A stretch of 64,000 nucleotides of DNA, from positions 215,758 through 279,757 of the forward strand of contig CAJNDS010002782.1 in NCBI GenBank assembly GCA_905221605.1, written 5' to 3'. This document shows, one piece after another, positions 11,766 to 23,071 of the stretch. The DNA is from Symbiodinium natans (Eukaryota > Sar > Dinophyceae > Suessiales > Symbiodiniaceae). Under the pieces are notes generated by a model. That model was not told the origin of the DNA, ran no database searches, and saw nothing but the letters and a program-made list of their open reading frames with translations. How positions within the stretch are numbered: position 1 is the first letter of the stretch; each line of letters opens with the position of its first letter. The translations under genes and the position numbers were made by a program.

Positions 11766-13625
11766 CGCGAACCCCATTTTCTCTCAGTACCAGTCGATAG
11801 CTGGTCAGTCGCCTTGCGTTGCAGAAACGAACCTTCTATCGTAGCATGCAGGGTTTCCAAGTGAAGGACTATATAGCTTAGGGTTTAGGGATCTCAGGAG
11901 GACCCTTTACACGAACCCAGCTCCCTTGCACACTCTTCTTGGTCAAGGTCGCGCTTCTCGGAGCTCTTGCCCAGCTAGGAGCATGCTGTCGGGTGTAGGG
12001 TTGAGGGTTTGAGGGTTGAGGGCTGGTGGTGGCGTTGATGGTGTGCTTGCGGGTCGGGCTGGTTGCTACTCTGCGCTGCTGCTCTCCCTGGCGTCGCCTA
12101 AGTCATCGACTGTCGACTTGTTTTGTTTGATGACATCCCTGCCATCTCTTCTGCACGGCTGCGTGCGTGGAGGGAGTTTTTTGCAGTCCACATATGGTTG
12201 GTGCTATTCTTGATGGCTGCCCTGCGACTGCTGATGCTGTAAACACTGCCCCCAGCTGCCCCAGCCAGCCACTGGATAACATTGTGTGTTTTGCTCTCGT
12301 TCGGAACCGGTCCCTGCTGCATCGCCACTTCGCAATTCAAGTTCAAGAATGAACTTGATTCTTGATGTTTAGGTAACCCTTGCGGCAGGAAACTTGCGAA
12401 AGCTGTGGCTTCACCTGGGGTCGCTTCAGTACAATGCAACTGGCCATGTTGGTAAGCGTCGGGATCACCTTTACTTTTGTTTGAAACCCCCACCCCTGCA
12501 CAGCCCACGAACGACCTCCAATGAATGGCAGACACGAATTCCTCGTACCGGGACCGCTAGTTCCGCTAGTTTCGGCTTGCAAATCATGAAAATTCGTTTT
12601 GCTATGATTATTGCTATGATTATTAGCTCGGTATGATGATGATTGAGCATGTAATGCAGGGTTCCCATCCACGGAAAGCCAAGGAAGCCGTGTCCGGCGC
12701 GCTCGTCGCCCGGCTACCGTGCAAATTTCTGGAGGCTCCTAGGTTTTTTGTTTCCAATAGGTAGCCGGTGAACCCTTGTGAATTTGAAGGCACGAAGCGC
12801 CACAGCCCTATCGGCTTTTCGGTTTTTTGGGGTATTTTTAGGGTTGAGAGAGTTGTGGGTTTGGGGGAGAGGGGGGGGGGGTGTCTCTGAATGATTTGGA
12901 AGGTGCTCAGCCTGTGGGGCACGGCCCGGCTGCTGCGTGATGCCAGGAACTCAAGTCTGGCTGAGAAGCACCTCAGGGGGTTGGGGTTAGGCATGGGTTC
13001 TAAAACTTGGGGGCATAACTTTTTTAATGCTTTAATGCAAACTCTGCTGAGTCCTTTGTCGCTCTGGAAGGTGCCCTTAGGCAACCTCGCTTCGTGGTCG
13101 GCCCTGAACCTGCGCACTGCCCCCCCCCCCCCACCCACCCCCCCCCTACTCCCCGCCCCCCACCCCCCTAAGAACCAACACACAATGGCCAACAGGGCAG
13201 GTCTGGGGACGGTGCTGGAGCCGACGTGCTGCAGCACTCTCATGCATATTTTTGTCCAATCTTTCACAGATTCTCCAAAAACAATGTCTCATGGACAAAT
13301 AGACTCGTTTTCCATGTACTTCTAGGAGCTCGTTGTCTTCTTTTGCCAGTGTAAGAGACAGTGAGGCGGGCGCAATTCTGTGTTACGTTTCCAGTTTCGT
13401 TTGCTCGAGGGCGAGATTTTTTGATAAGTTCAAGAGACAAACATGGTGGCGGCGCCCGTAAGAGGCCGTGTGACTGAACACATTTTTTGTTTACATTTTT
13501 CGCGTTGGGTGCTCAAAACCCAAGTAAAACACACATTTTCGTGATCACCGCAGCATTTGCAGGGCTCGAAAACACTGAAGGGTTAGGTCATTTTTTCGGA
13601 AAATGCATTTTCGCTCGAAGCCTGA

Positions 13626-13733
13626 TCGTTTTTTGTCGTTGTTTTTTTCCAGGGGGTCCTTTTTTTTGAAGTTTTGGACGCGTTTTTTGCTCGAATTTGC
13701 GCTCTCGCCTAGGCGCGGGCACGTTTTGCTCAT
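13626..13733 (+). repeat. Dispersed repeat, copy A
   Basis: About 108 bp starting T-rich (GTTTTTTTCCAGGGGGTC), then GAAGTTTTGGACGCG, and ending CGCCTAGGCGCGGGCACG. It aligns along nearly its full length with 14004-14112 at roughly 80-85% identity by eye. The core palindrome GCCTAGGC is conserved in both copies. Confidence 0.85.
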
Positions 13734-14003
13734 TCCCCATGTTGAACTTTCAAATGGCGATTTTCGGTTCGGGCAGTTTTTTCAGCGTTATGGCTCCGGC
13801 AGTTCAGGTTCGAAATAGTGCTCTCGCCACAGCGCAGGCATGACTTTCTGGAATTGTGGTTTGGTTGTAACCCAACAGACTTGTGCACTGGATCCTGAAA
13901 GTGGCCTCAAGTTGATTCTTCTTCAGGGTTCAAGGTTCAAAGTTTAGGGTTCAGGTTTCAGGATTTGGGTTTGCACTGCTTGGACTATTCTTTTGGGTTT
14001 AAG

Positions 14004-14112
14004 GATCGTTTGTTTGTTGTTTTTTTTTTTCTAGGGGGTCTTGTTTTGAAGTTTCGGACACATTTTTTGCATGAAATTGCGCTGTCGCCTAGGCGCGGGC
14101 GCGTTTTGCTTA
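14004..14112 (+). repeat. Dispersed repeat, copy B
   Basis: Second copy of the 13626-13733 unit, same orientation, about 370 bp downstream: T-run, CTAGGGGGTC, GAAGTTTCGGACACA, then CGCCTAGGCGCGGGCGCG. The two copies differ by point changes and small indels. It may be a decayed mobile element or intronic repeat, and no coding capacity is evident. Confidence 0.85.
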
Positions 14113-14742
14113 TAAACCCCGAATCAAACAGCAAGGGTTTAGGCCTTTGGGGATTAGGGGTTCAGGCTTTGGAGTTGCAGGTGTGCAGTCCCAAGTCACG
14201 TGATTACCCCCCCCCCCCCACCCCCCCACCCCGAGCCCCAGAAATTGTGGTTACTCGCACGGCCTCTTAGAGGCGCCGTCTCCACAAACATGCCTGCAAA
14301 TAAGAACAAGTGCAGAAATACACGGTAGGGGCCAAACACGATGCTCGAAGCGCTCCGAAGTTTTCAACACCAAAACTTCCGAAATGAGATCAAAAAACCT
14401 TGCCTTGATGCCCGAAGCCGAAGGAGCCGTGCAACTTGTCAGGCCCAATGGTAAATCCCAAGCCCTAACAAGCCTTACAACCCTCAACCCCAATAACAAT
14501 AGGATGGCATTCGGAGAGACTTAGAGCACGGAGGTGGACCCAATGGTGATTTTTGAGGTGTCGAGGAGGAGATAGGACCAGGAGTAGGAGAGGCACCAGG
14601 AGCACGAGCAGAGTGTGAGGGGTTGTGGGCGATTGGTGGGTGGGCTCTTCGGCAATCATCGCCACATGACCTGGTCGCAGTACCAGAAGATTGACTTCAG
14701 GCCAACACTTCTTTTTGTGCATAGCTGGTTGCTTGCGAACAG

Positions 14743-15112
14743 TTGCGAGCGACTGTCAGAATATCAGACGGCCATAAGATGCATTCAAATGTTGATGCAC
14801 AGCCTGCGGCAGGTGTGGCGCAGCCTGTTATACTTCGGCTTTGCTTCGCAACCTTTCGAAAACCTGAGGTCCTAAGCGCTTTGGGACCAAAGGGAAACCG
14901 CTCTATGCCACAACTGAAGGACCTTGCAGTTTCAAGCCTCAGCTGGCCTTGTCATGCTCTGTTTGCATGAGACCGCTTCTGTGTGGACAACTGGACGTGC
15001 AGGAGCTGGATCTTTCAATGCTTCTTGGTACGTTGAATTTGTTAACCAGTCATTGCTCGTGACCGTCTAGCGGATGCTGACCGCAAGCATGAATCAGCTC
15101 TTGTTCATGTTG
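14743..15112 (+). CDS. Unidentified gene, candidate exons
   Basis: 14743-14970 reads DGHKMHSNVDAQPAAGVAQP and PEVLSALGPKGNRSMPQLKD to a stop. It is then followed by a 43-nt candidate exon at 15070-15112, bracketed by a CGTCTAG acceptor and a GTGAGTGG donor and reading ADADRKHESALVHV. A short coding-like stretch (CGQLDVQELDLSML) lies between. Function unknown. Confidence 0.45.
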
Positions 15113-15525
15113 GTGAGTGGAAGGCACCGAGAAGCACCTGGGGGCCGAATCACAGATGCCAAGTCGGGCCGGCATGTTCTCGACTGCAGCGTTTAGGGGT
15201 TTAGGAAGTTTAGGTTTAGGCTATATGGGCCTGGGCGGGTCTACTGCTCTTCTTGCAGGGTCCCCAACGCAGAGCGCCCGAAGAGTCACGTCATGGCAAA
15301 GCCAGGCATGGCCCTGGAGAGGTGCCTTCCGACGCAGTCTGGGCAGTCTTGGAGCGCGGTGCACCAGGAGAGCGATGTAGGGGTTGAATTCGGCTGAATT
15401 CGGCTGAAGTGGGTTGAGGATGTTTAGAAGACTTAGAGTTTGATTCCAGCGAAGCAGGTTGAGGTAAGCAAAATGGTTTTTTACCTTGCCAGGCTGTTCG
15501 CATGAGGCAGGGTTAGCAGGGTGTT

Positions 15526-16717
15526 ATGGCTTGCCCTGTTGTTGCCCATGTTCGACAGAGCTCTTCAGGGCCATGGCACAGTGAGAATGTGAGAGAATGC
15601 GGTGTTAATTGGTGTTATACGTGCGTTCCGAAGCCTTTGCAGTTGCCACAGACCCTGAGAGAGGTTTGGAGCATTTCTGCCTGTGTGGAGCTTTGGCCTG
15701 GTATCCGTCACTTGGCAAGAGCTGTGAACTGCTTCAGGGCAAGAGAGCTGTGTCTTCTCGAGAAGTGCTGTAGCCAGAGCTTGTGGCTGTGGCATCTCGG
15801 GAACATGAGATCTAGACCCTAGACCTCCCCTGTATCTTGTTCCCCGTTCAACGAATCTGAGGGTGCTTTTGGAACGCTTGAGAGATCTCGGGAGTCCCTG
15901 TCAGCTGTTCTGAGGCCCATCTCTGATGCCTGGTTCAGCACTCTTCTCCAGGCTGGCTTCGTTTGAACCGCAACCCCGTCGTTCCAACAACCTCAAGATC
16001 AGAGGCCCTCCTAAACTATTCTGAACCCCTAATGGTGTCGAAGTACCAGCCTTGGGCAGCTACGGCGCCTTTATCCTTAACTGGCAACTTGAAGCAGTGC
16101 TTCGCCGCTTAGCCGAAACCTTCTGCGGGAACCGCAATAGCGTAGTGCTGTGGTGTCCGCGCGCAATTTAGGCCTTCAACTAGGAGCGCGTGACGGTATG
16201 TTTTGAGCCTGCAGGTCTTGCGCGCTGGGCACGGCACGGCGCTGCGCTCTCTGGATATTCGCCAGACCGGAGCTCGGAGTTGGAAGAAATGCGACAGTCA
16301 GAGCCGTACAAATTGATGGACCTGCAAGAACACACGCAAGAAGTATGTGAGAGATCACCAGATCGCATTCGATGTGCTCTCTCCCTTTGCCCGGGGTGCG
16401 GGTACCAACCGCCGCCTCCCCACATGCACATGCGCGCGCACACACACCCCGGGAAACCAGCAAAAACAGCACATTAAGTGCAGAGCTCTCCTTTCAGGGC
16501 TCCGGCTCTGTCTGGCAACACGGGCTCGGAGTGAGTGCTTGAAGATTCTGCCCTCGCAAATTCTCGGCCGCTGGTTTGAGTTCCGAGTTTGGCTGTCATC
16601 TCGTTGATGACCTCGGCCATCCTCTGACATGAGGAGGATGACGATAGCAAGGAGGCGCATGCTACTCGTAGCGTGCGGGATGGAGCTCGTCGCCCGGACA
16701 TGTGCACGCACAGCTGA
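15526..16717 (+). CDS. Unidentified multi-exon gene with a 33-nt microexon
   Basis: Candidate exons: 15526-15822 (LEKCCSQSLWLWHLGNM at the end); 15823-15963 after a CCCTAG acceptor (NESEGAFGTLERSRESLSAV); ~16025-16171 (ILNWQLEAVLRRLAETFCG); 16215-16342 from CTGCAG to GTATGT (SSELEEMRQSEPYKLMDL); 16498-16530 from TTTCAG to GTGAGT (GSGSVWQHGLG); and ~16635-16717, terminal (EEDDDSKEAHATRSVRDG), stopping at TGA. The splice consensus is good at four junctions. The protein looks soluble and charged, and I recognise no domain. Two of the stretches abut, so at least one join is wrong or alternative. Confidence 0.55.
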
Positions 16718-16845
16718 GCCCATCGGTTTGGGCAGCATAAAGACCAGGATGTATTAACGCAAAAACACTCGAATGTTAGCGGCTTAGTTAGGCCACCCTT
16801 TAGCCGCAAACCTCATCAGCTCCTAAGCGCTGAAGCAAGCAACCG

Positions 16846-17199
16846 ATGGTCCCAGGAATCGCATCCGGGCCGATGTGGCCGAGCGACTGTCAGCTCGCCT
16901 CTCCACGCTTCGATCAAAGGACCAATGAATGGGTGGGGCTTTTGGCAGGCGGCCACGTGCTTCCATGTCATCTGTCATCACATCCTTTTCCTACTCCGTG
17001 GCTGCAAGCAGCTGCAGCCCTTCGCATCCTGTGTCGAAAAGAGCTGTTTGTGTTGATGGCAATAGGAGACATATACAGCCTCCTTTGCATGCAAGCATTG
17101 CAACGCCATGCAGGATTTCCACTTGCTGTGGGACGGCATGGCCGGCTGCAGCGGAGCTCAAGTGGTAGCTGGAAGGAAAAGGAGACGACTTCTGTGTGA
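16846..17199 (+). CDS. Candidate 5' exon, possibly of the methyltransferase gene
   Basis: Open from an ATG for 117 codons with protein-like composition (ALRILCRKELFVLMAIGDIY) and a hydrophobic stretch about 65-85 residues in. FAM173-type methyltransferases often carry an N-terminal hydrophobic segment before the catalytic domain, so this could be the first exon of the gene at 17335. Two other frames are also open here, so the assignment is tentative. Confidence 0.35.
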   Translation: MVPGIASGPMWPSDCQLASPRFDQRTNEWVGLLAGGHVLPCHLSSHPFPTPWLQAAAALRILCRKELFVLMAIGDIYSLLCMQALQRHAGFPLAVGRHGRLQRSSSGSWKEKETTSV

Positions 17200-17334
17200 C
17201 TACGGGTGCTCTCTTTTGTTCCCCTTTGCGGAAGCCCACGATGCGGGCCACCTGAGTCTGGATCGGTGCAGGTGCTGTTCGGCCAGGTGCTACCAGCTTG
17301 GGCGGCTCGCAGCCTGACACTCAAGACGTCTCAG

Positions 17335-18928
17335 TCCCGAGGTCGACTTCGTAGAGGTGGTAGAAGCAATGCGTAGCACCCTGTGGCATGGTGATGGGAC
17401 CCTTCGAGGGTAGCAACTCCTGAGGAAGTGGCGCTTCCACAAGCAAAGCAGGAGACTTGCACGTCGGCCTCTATATTCTTGCCCTTATGGTTTGCCCTTT
17501 CACGGTCTTGGCTCAGGACCTCTAGCAGGACTCCGCCTGGTTGACTTCGGCAGCGGTGATGGACGGCTCGTTGCAGCTGCTGTTAAACATGGGTACCCCA
17601 GCTGCAGCCCAGTGCTTAAGCCTGCAAATCTGTACTGTAGGCTTGTGCTTCGGCTTTATCTCACATATTCTTTTAACATGTAGTCCAGAAGGGCCACCAC
17701 TTCCAGTAGGTAGAATATCGACGAGTCGTAGCACGTTTCAGGCCTGGACTTGGCTGGTTTTCTGTTTGCAGCCCTTACTGATCACCTTATGCTTGTCTCG
17801 AGCTCAGCTGAAAAAAAAACAGCTCGAGAATCAGCCAAGGATGCGTGCAACCGGCTACGAATTGAATCCGTGCCTTGGTATCGAATTGCGACCACGGTCT
17901 TCGTAGATTGACATGTAAGGGTAGACCTTGCGAACAGCTGTTTTGGCTGGTGGCCTGGTACCCCAGATTCCTCGATGTTTGACACATGAAACAACGTGAG
18001 ATGCCATAGGCCCCACATTCACCCTCAGCTGAGGCCTCCTCAGAATCCCCAAGCTCGAGTTTCGAGTTGCCCGCTTAGGCGTTCTGAAAGTCCACAGGCA
18101 GATAGTTCTCCAAGAATTTAATCGGTATTTGAGTATGGTTCTTCCTAAACCCGAAACCTAAACTCCTAAACTCCTAAACTCCTAAACTCGTAAACTCCCA
18201 AACTCCCAAACTCCTAAACTCCTAAACTCCTAAACTCCTAAACCCAGGTACCTACTGCTCTGGTCCCGACTCCGCTGCTTCGGCGCGCTGCGCGCGGGCC
18301 CGGGCTCGGGGCAGCTGCGCTGGGCCAATGCTTGGCGCCGGCCTCTGGGGTGAAGCTTGCTTGGGGTTTAGGGTTTAGGGTTTGGGGTTTAGGGTTTCGG
18401 GTTTAGGGTTAGGGTCTAGGGGTTATGGTGGTGAATTACGGGTCCTCTCCGGCGATAAATATGGACGCAGTATGAATGCTTAGAGTAAGGTAGCCACAAG
18501 GCACTGGATAAGGGCCCACAATTGAGAACTGCCCGTGTGGTTTCACGATGGCCTGTGGGTTTTCGGACCTCTGTAAGCTGTTTGGCAAGCAGACTTGCGC
18601 ATGCGTCTTAGTATAGTAGGACAGGGATCGAATAGAACCGCCATGTTGTCCCTTGTACCATGGCCTTTACCGCGGTGTGCTTTTGGCACTTGATGTTGAG
18701 GTTCGAAGGCATGGGTCAAGTCTTGGAATTAAGGTCATGTTGCAAGGCTGGTGCACTTAGAGGAGATGTCGTCCGTCACCAGGTGGTCAAGCCAGTGGGC
18801 AGTCTGAGAGCCGCCAGCAAAGGTCCGCAGATCTTCGAGACGCTGATGTCGTCACCGTCACCGCCTGTGCTTCATTAGGGCGTCACCTGCCGCTCCAACC
18901 TAGCAACAGCAGCTTGTGGAGAGAGTAG
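17335..18928 (+). CDS. FAM173/ATPSCKMT-type SAM-dependent methyltransferase
   Basis: Three short exons join in phase. 17335-17408 (EVDFVEVVEAMRSTLWHGDG) leads into 17517-17592 (GLRLVDFGSGDGRLVAAAV). That is the glycine-rich SAM-binding motif I in the exact 'VD.GSGDGR.V.AA' form of the FAM173 family. Exon 17840-17877 then supplies ATGYELNPCL, matching the family's 'GYELNP' motif after strand 2. A further candidate exon from 18803 (SADLRDADVVTVTACASLG) resembles the motif-IV region ('D..DADVV.V'). Known members methylate lysines of mitochondrial proteins (ATP synthase c subunit, ANT) and sit in a membrane. The target here is inferred. The C-terminal exons are not placed; 19184-19405 is a possible one. 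The first junction is the ambiguous AG-G type, with G repeated at both intron ends. Confidence 0.72.
18148..18420. repeat. Inverted pair of telomere-like tracts
   Basis: 18148-18245 is (CCTAAACT)n-like, about twelve degenerate units of the C-rich telomere strand. 18361-18420 is (GGTTTAG)n, about eight degenerate units of the G-rich strand (TTTAGGG type). They face each other across a ~115-bp GC-rich spacer (GCGCGCTGCGCGCGGGCCCG core), making a potential long foldback. TTTAGGG is the plant/dinoflagellate telomere repeat. Confidence 0.9.
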
Positions 18929-19183
18929 GCTGCAAGATAGTTCGAGGTCTACGGAAGACCTGGAGACTCCTTCATGGAGCTTGCAGCAAAGAAACTTGAT
19001 GAGGTGGGCGCAATTCCGTATGCTTTTGGGATTCGCTGTTGCAACTGAATGCATGGCTTTCTCAACATTGGCCAGGAGTTGCCGCCCCATGCTGCTGTGG
19101 TGCGCCTCACTTGCCTCATGTAAATAAAAACAGGTCAGTAGCAGAACACGAGCTATGATTATCAGGTTAGCCACTTTTTTGAC

Positions 19184-19619
19184 ATGCCCGGCTGGGAGCG
19201 GCGCCTTGTGCTGCCGGCACGTTTACATCAATTCTACTCCCGCTGGGTTCTTGCGGCTTCTTGCGTGGACCTTGTCCCACTGCAACTTGGCAAAGCTCAC
19301 TCTGGCGCCTTGGATCCGCAGCAGGTGCAAGACGTCGATGGCTTGAAGCTGTACGACTTCTCCCTCAGAGGACACGTGGTGCTGTACTTCTGCTGTCATG
19401 AGTGATTTGCATTGAGTCGGATGGCAAGTGCTTCTTGTTTTAGCGCTTTTGTCCAGCTTGCATCATCGTTTTGACTCGTATTTCCTCTTCACGAGCAGCT
19501 GTTCTTTGATTTCGGGGTAGGGGATGGTTAGAGACTCACTTACCATCGAGCCATTCGGAACCCGTCCCTCGTGGCCAGGAGATGATGATCACCGGTCAGC
19601 GAGACCTTCGAGCGAGTGA
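19184..19619 (+). CDS. Candidate exons, unidentified
   Basis: 19184-19405 is open and ends SLRGHVVLYFCCHE, with DPQQVQDVDGLKLYDF before it. It could be a late exon of the methyltransferase or part of the next gene. 19524-19619 starts at ATG and reads MVRDSLTIEPFGTRPSWPGD and on, Pro/Asp-rich, to TGA. No family assigned. Confidence 0.35.
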
Positions 19620-20087
19620 GCTCCTACTCGTAGCATGAGTTGCCACTCCAGAAAGCAACGAGAAAAATGCTGACAACGGAAAAGCCTGAAGACTAAGCCT
19701 ATTCAAGCACTCTCATGTTGAACAGTCAGAAGCCAAAAGCCACCGAGACTTGCAGCGTGCAGAGCGCTTGAACCCTGACTAAACCCCCTGAAAACCTGGC
19801 CCATGGCAGACTGATGGACCGCTTTCGTTCCAGTCCCTCATAGACTGGCATGGCTCTCAGCTCTGCGGGACGATCTCTGAGAGTCTATGACCTCAGGCCT
19901 CTGGCAGAACTTTGCAGACCTAGCTTGCGTAGCCTTGCATCGCCTGTTCTGCTTTGAGGTGGGACCAAGCCCGGACTGTGCCCAACAGCCTGGTCTCCGA
20001 GAAGGGCAGCGCATTGGTTGCTAGCATCAAGGCCTCCTAGCAGCTTCAGTTCGCTTTAAGGCCCTAAGGGACGGATAGCGCCTGAAT

Positions 20088-21670
20088 GTGCATGATGCTG
20101 ACCAGCAAAGATTGGCTGGGCTACAGAGGGATAAAGGGGAAGGGCTGCGTGTTGTCTGTGCCCATTGTGCCCCAAGTAGCACCCTAAATAGAAAATTCAG
20201 CGGCACGTCGGGTTTGCACGGCTTACAGGCTTGCATATGCTTGCGCACCTTACCGCGCGGGAATGGGCGCTGCGATTTTACATGAAATTACCCAAAGTAT
20301 GGCCAGGGGCGCGCCTACGCTGCCACAGTCGCTGGTCTCTTTGGAGACACTGCAGCAGGGCGGCTCAGCCGACCTGAAGTGCAGAGAGCAGACAACTGAC
20401 AGAGAGCTTGCCTCTCACTCCCAGCGACCCAAAGTCTTACTTCACGGAAGCGTGAGTCGTGAGACAGGTGCAGAGGCGCTGGGAGCAGGCTGATGCTGAA
20501 GGCACTCTGCAGGCGCAGCCTTAACTCAGCCACAGCTTCTAAGTATTCTAAGTATAAGACTCAGGCACTTGTGTTGAGGCCTTGCGGCAGGCCTACTGCC
20601 GGACATGGCGAGAAGTTAGCTTCTCAGATTTCATGAAGCTTTGTAGATTTCATGGCTGTGCTGTCCGCGCTCCTAGCAGTTTCATCGAACATGATGCAGG
20701 TGCGAGAATACAAAGCCGAGCGCGATCTGAGAAGGGCTGAAACTGAATGTGCCCAGCTGTAACCGGCTCCTTTTCTGCGAAGTGCAAATGAGCTCGATTC
20801 AAAAAGGCCTCGTGAACTCACCAAGAGCAGCCCAGAACGTTTGCCTGTATTTCCTCGCCTCAGCCTCGCTGGCGCAAGACGATTCGCCAAACTGCACTGA
20901 CAATAGTCATGAACACCAGGAAATTTGTCATGAAGTTTAGATGTGGCTTTCTGCCGAGGTCCGACCCCTTCCATCCCATGGTGCGCATTGCAATCACTGC
21001 AATTGACATGGCCCTGGACCTGCAGCTTTGACTGCATCGAGAATGTATCCCCAGTGAATCCGCGTTTGATGCTCCGGACCTGCGCCATTTTTCCGAAGGC
21101 TAGCAGCTGAGTCGCTTTTGGACGCAGCGTGCGGCGACGCAGCCTGGCCACCTTTGCACGCTTCTTATCTTCATTGATCATATTCCTGCGTGTGGGCATG
21201 GCATGGCCCCGTCAACGAACATGGACTGAAATGCGTTGAATGAGCTGAACCTTGGATGTTCTTGACTGTTCTTGACCCGCCGTTGGAGCTGAGCAGTTCA
21301 TGTAGGTCTGAAGGGCTGGGAGGGTACGAAGAAACTCATTCTGAGCCCGACAATGCCGAGCGATGCCAGGATGGTTACTGCCGTCTTGTCAAGACGATCC
21401 GCCTCTTTGCTGCAGTAGGCTTTGCCAGACTGGCCTCGACAGTTTCTTTCGGTCAAAAGCAGCATTGCCGTGCGGCAGGGCAACCGGTTCGAAGCAGCTA
21501 GACCGAGGTGCAGTACACCGGTGTAGACATTGTGGAACACGTGATTGAGGACCAAGGGCCTGCAATGGCATGCTTCTCTTTCTGGCATGTCTCAGTCTAA
21601 GTTTCAAAATGACGATGGATGTGAGGCGCAGAGCCTTAAAACCGCCTCAACCTTGAATCCCCATTTATAG
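20088..21670 (+). CDS. Unidentified multi-exon gene, possibly membrane protein
   Basis: 20088-20285 and 20263-20493 are open, protein-like stretches (DQQRLAGLQRDKGEGLRVVC; LVSLETLQQGGSADLKCREQ). 20565-20699, between CTCAG and GTGCGAG, reads VEALRQAYCRTWREVSFSDF. An overlapping frame reads FVDFMAVLSALLAVSSNMM then a charged helix, so one of the two must be wrong. 20864-21028, after CGCCTCAG, reads RKTIRQTALTIVMNTRKFVM and VRIAITAIDMALDL. ~21546-21670 is a good terminal exon (SQSKFQNDDGCEAQSLKTAS, stop TAG). The hydrophobic stretches suggest a membrane protein. I cannot name it. A 191-codon minus-strand frame over 20624-21199 was judged a shadow. Confidence 0.5.
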
Positions 21671-21834
21671 CTGCCGGAATCCAGGAGAACCAGCGGAGTT
21701 TTCCGTCCCACAGGCCGAAGCCTAGGGTTTCTTTTCGCTGGCCAGAGTTTCGAAAATAAGGACATAGCCAGGATGATTCATGATTGTCCGATGGCTGCAC
21801 TCACAACCAGAAGTAACAGCCAATTTGTGAATCT

Positions 21835-23071
21835 GTGAAGTGCAGTTTCTGGGTAGAGAACGCAAGGCATCGCAAGGCCATGTTGTGCCCGTTGCATCAT
21901 GCCAGATTCCTGGCAGCTGACTGCAGCCAGTCGCATGTTCAGCTCCCACAAGCAGATCTGGTTTTTTCCAAGGAGAGCGCTTGCGCAGGCTCTTGGCAAG
22001 ATCGGGTCTGCTCATGGCCTCTGGTAATTGTCATACTCCCCGCGGCACTCTTCGAAATGTCCGAAAGCCCCCTTTATAAAAGCACAAAGGGGCCCACAAC
22101 AGCATCGCATCGTCTACAGCGGCATGGTACCCTTTCGAAGAAAGGCTGACGTACTGCACAAAGTTTGATATGGATATGCAATCGCTAGTTAATTCCCCTC
22201 TGCCATGACTTAAGCAAGCCTCAGAACAGGTTTGAAGCTAAAGTGCGAAGCCCCTAAAGCTGCTCGGCGTCTGCGCGATCAGACAGGAGACATTGAACCA
22301 CATGTTCGTGGAGGATGCAGTTCAAGCATTGCACTGCTTCCGAAGAGCATCCAGGCTGGGGAAAGGAAGGCAGCGTGTATGTAGGCAATGTGGGCACATA
22401 GCTTTGTTGACAGAACGTCGTGGCGCCAGCAGGTATCTTGTCACCAACATCCATAGAGAAGCTCCGAACAACATGGGAGCTTCCAAGGGGCATCATGCGC
22501 ACTATGCCCCGTGCACCAGCAGCACTTCATCTCGGAGCTTACCATTTGCACACACTCAAAGAGGAGGGAGGGTCCAGTGAAGCACGTGGCATAGTCGCAA
22601 TGGCTGCTCTTGTTGTTTTTTGCGCCAAAGGTACGACTACTCGTTGCCACCTTTTAATTTGAGGCCAGCATTGCTATTGTTCACGTCAATACTGAAGCCC
22701 GTATGTGGACTCACCGTTTGCCGTGCCTGGCCCTATGGATAGTTGAAGGAAGATCTGCCAGCTCGTGCCCATCAACCACGAGGACTGCCAGTGCGGATTT
22801 TTGCCAGATCCAGATGTTTTCTTCTGCATATACAGGACTGGACGGAGTTTGCCTTGTTCGCCCTGTGATCAGGGGGTCCGAGATACGAAATGCCAGATCT
22901 GTATCTAATCAAAGATGTAAAAGCTTCAGTGGCAACCAGTTGAGGTTTTTTTCTTTGGCTCGCCAGCACCAGCAATGCAGCAAGGATAGCCCAAATGAGC
23001 TGTGCAGCTGCATCGAATCAAAAGGGCCATATCCAAAAGAGGCGTGGGCGGCAGTTGCTGAGTTGATCTAG
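21835..23071 (+). CDS. Unidentified multi-exon gene
   Basis: The best-supported exon is 22414-22630, from a TTGACAG acceptor to an AAAG/GTACGA donor (SPTSIEKLRTTWELPRGIMR; AYHLHTLKEEGGSSEARGIV). ~22260-22380 reads RQETLNHMFVEDAVQALHCF. 21835-22149 has LPQADLVFSKESACAGSWQD followed by a short hydrophobic stretch. 22720-23071 is open to the stop (QQCSKDSPNELCSCIESKGP). A soluble protein with one possible membrane segment, no recognised domain. Confidence 0.55.

Larger units (their letters stand above)
11766..14742. other. Mostly non-coding; low-complexity tracts
   Basis: No family-level match over about 3 kb. It includes degenerate GGGTTGAGGG/TTTAGGG words (11995-12030, 13925-13980, 14120-14170), a G-run near 12866-12880, C-rich tracts at 13119-13170 and 14204-14232, and the duplicated repeat listed separately. 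An open frame at 12891-13325 crosses the C-tract. Its first part (LLRDARNSSLAEKHLRGL) could be an exon, but I would not rely on it. Confidence 0.55.

Noticed and set aside
12623-13267. 214-codon minus-strand frame
   Set aside because: It depends on a Gly run from the C-tract, and I see no domain or partner exons.
20624-21199. 191-codon minus-strand frame (basic N-terminus)
   Set aside because: + strand exons with good splice sites (20565-20699, 20864-21028) overlap it; read as a shadow frame.
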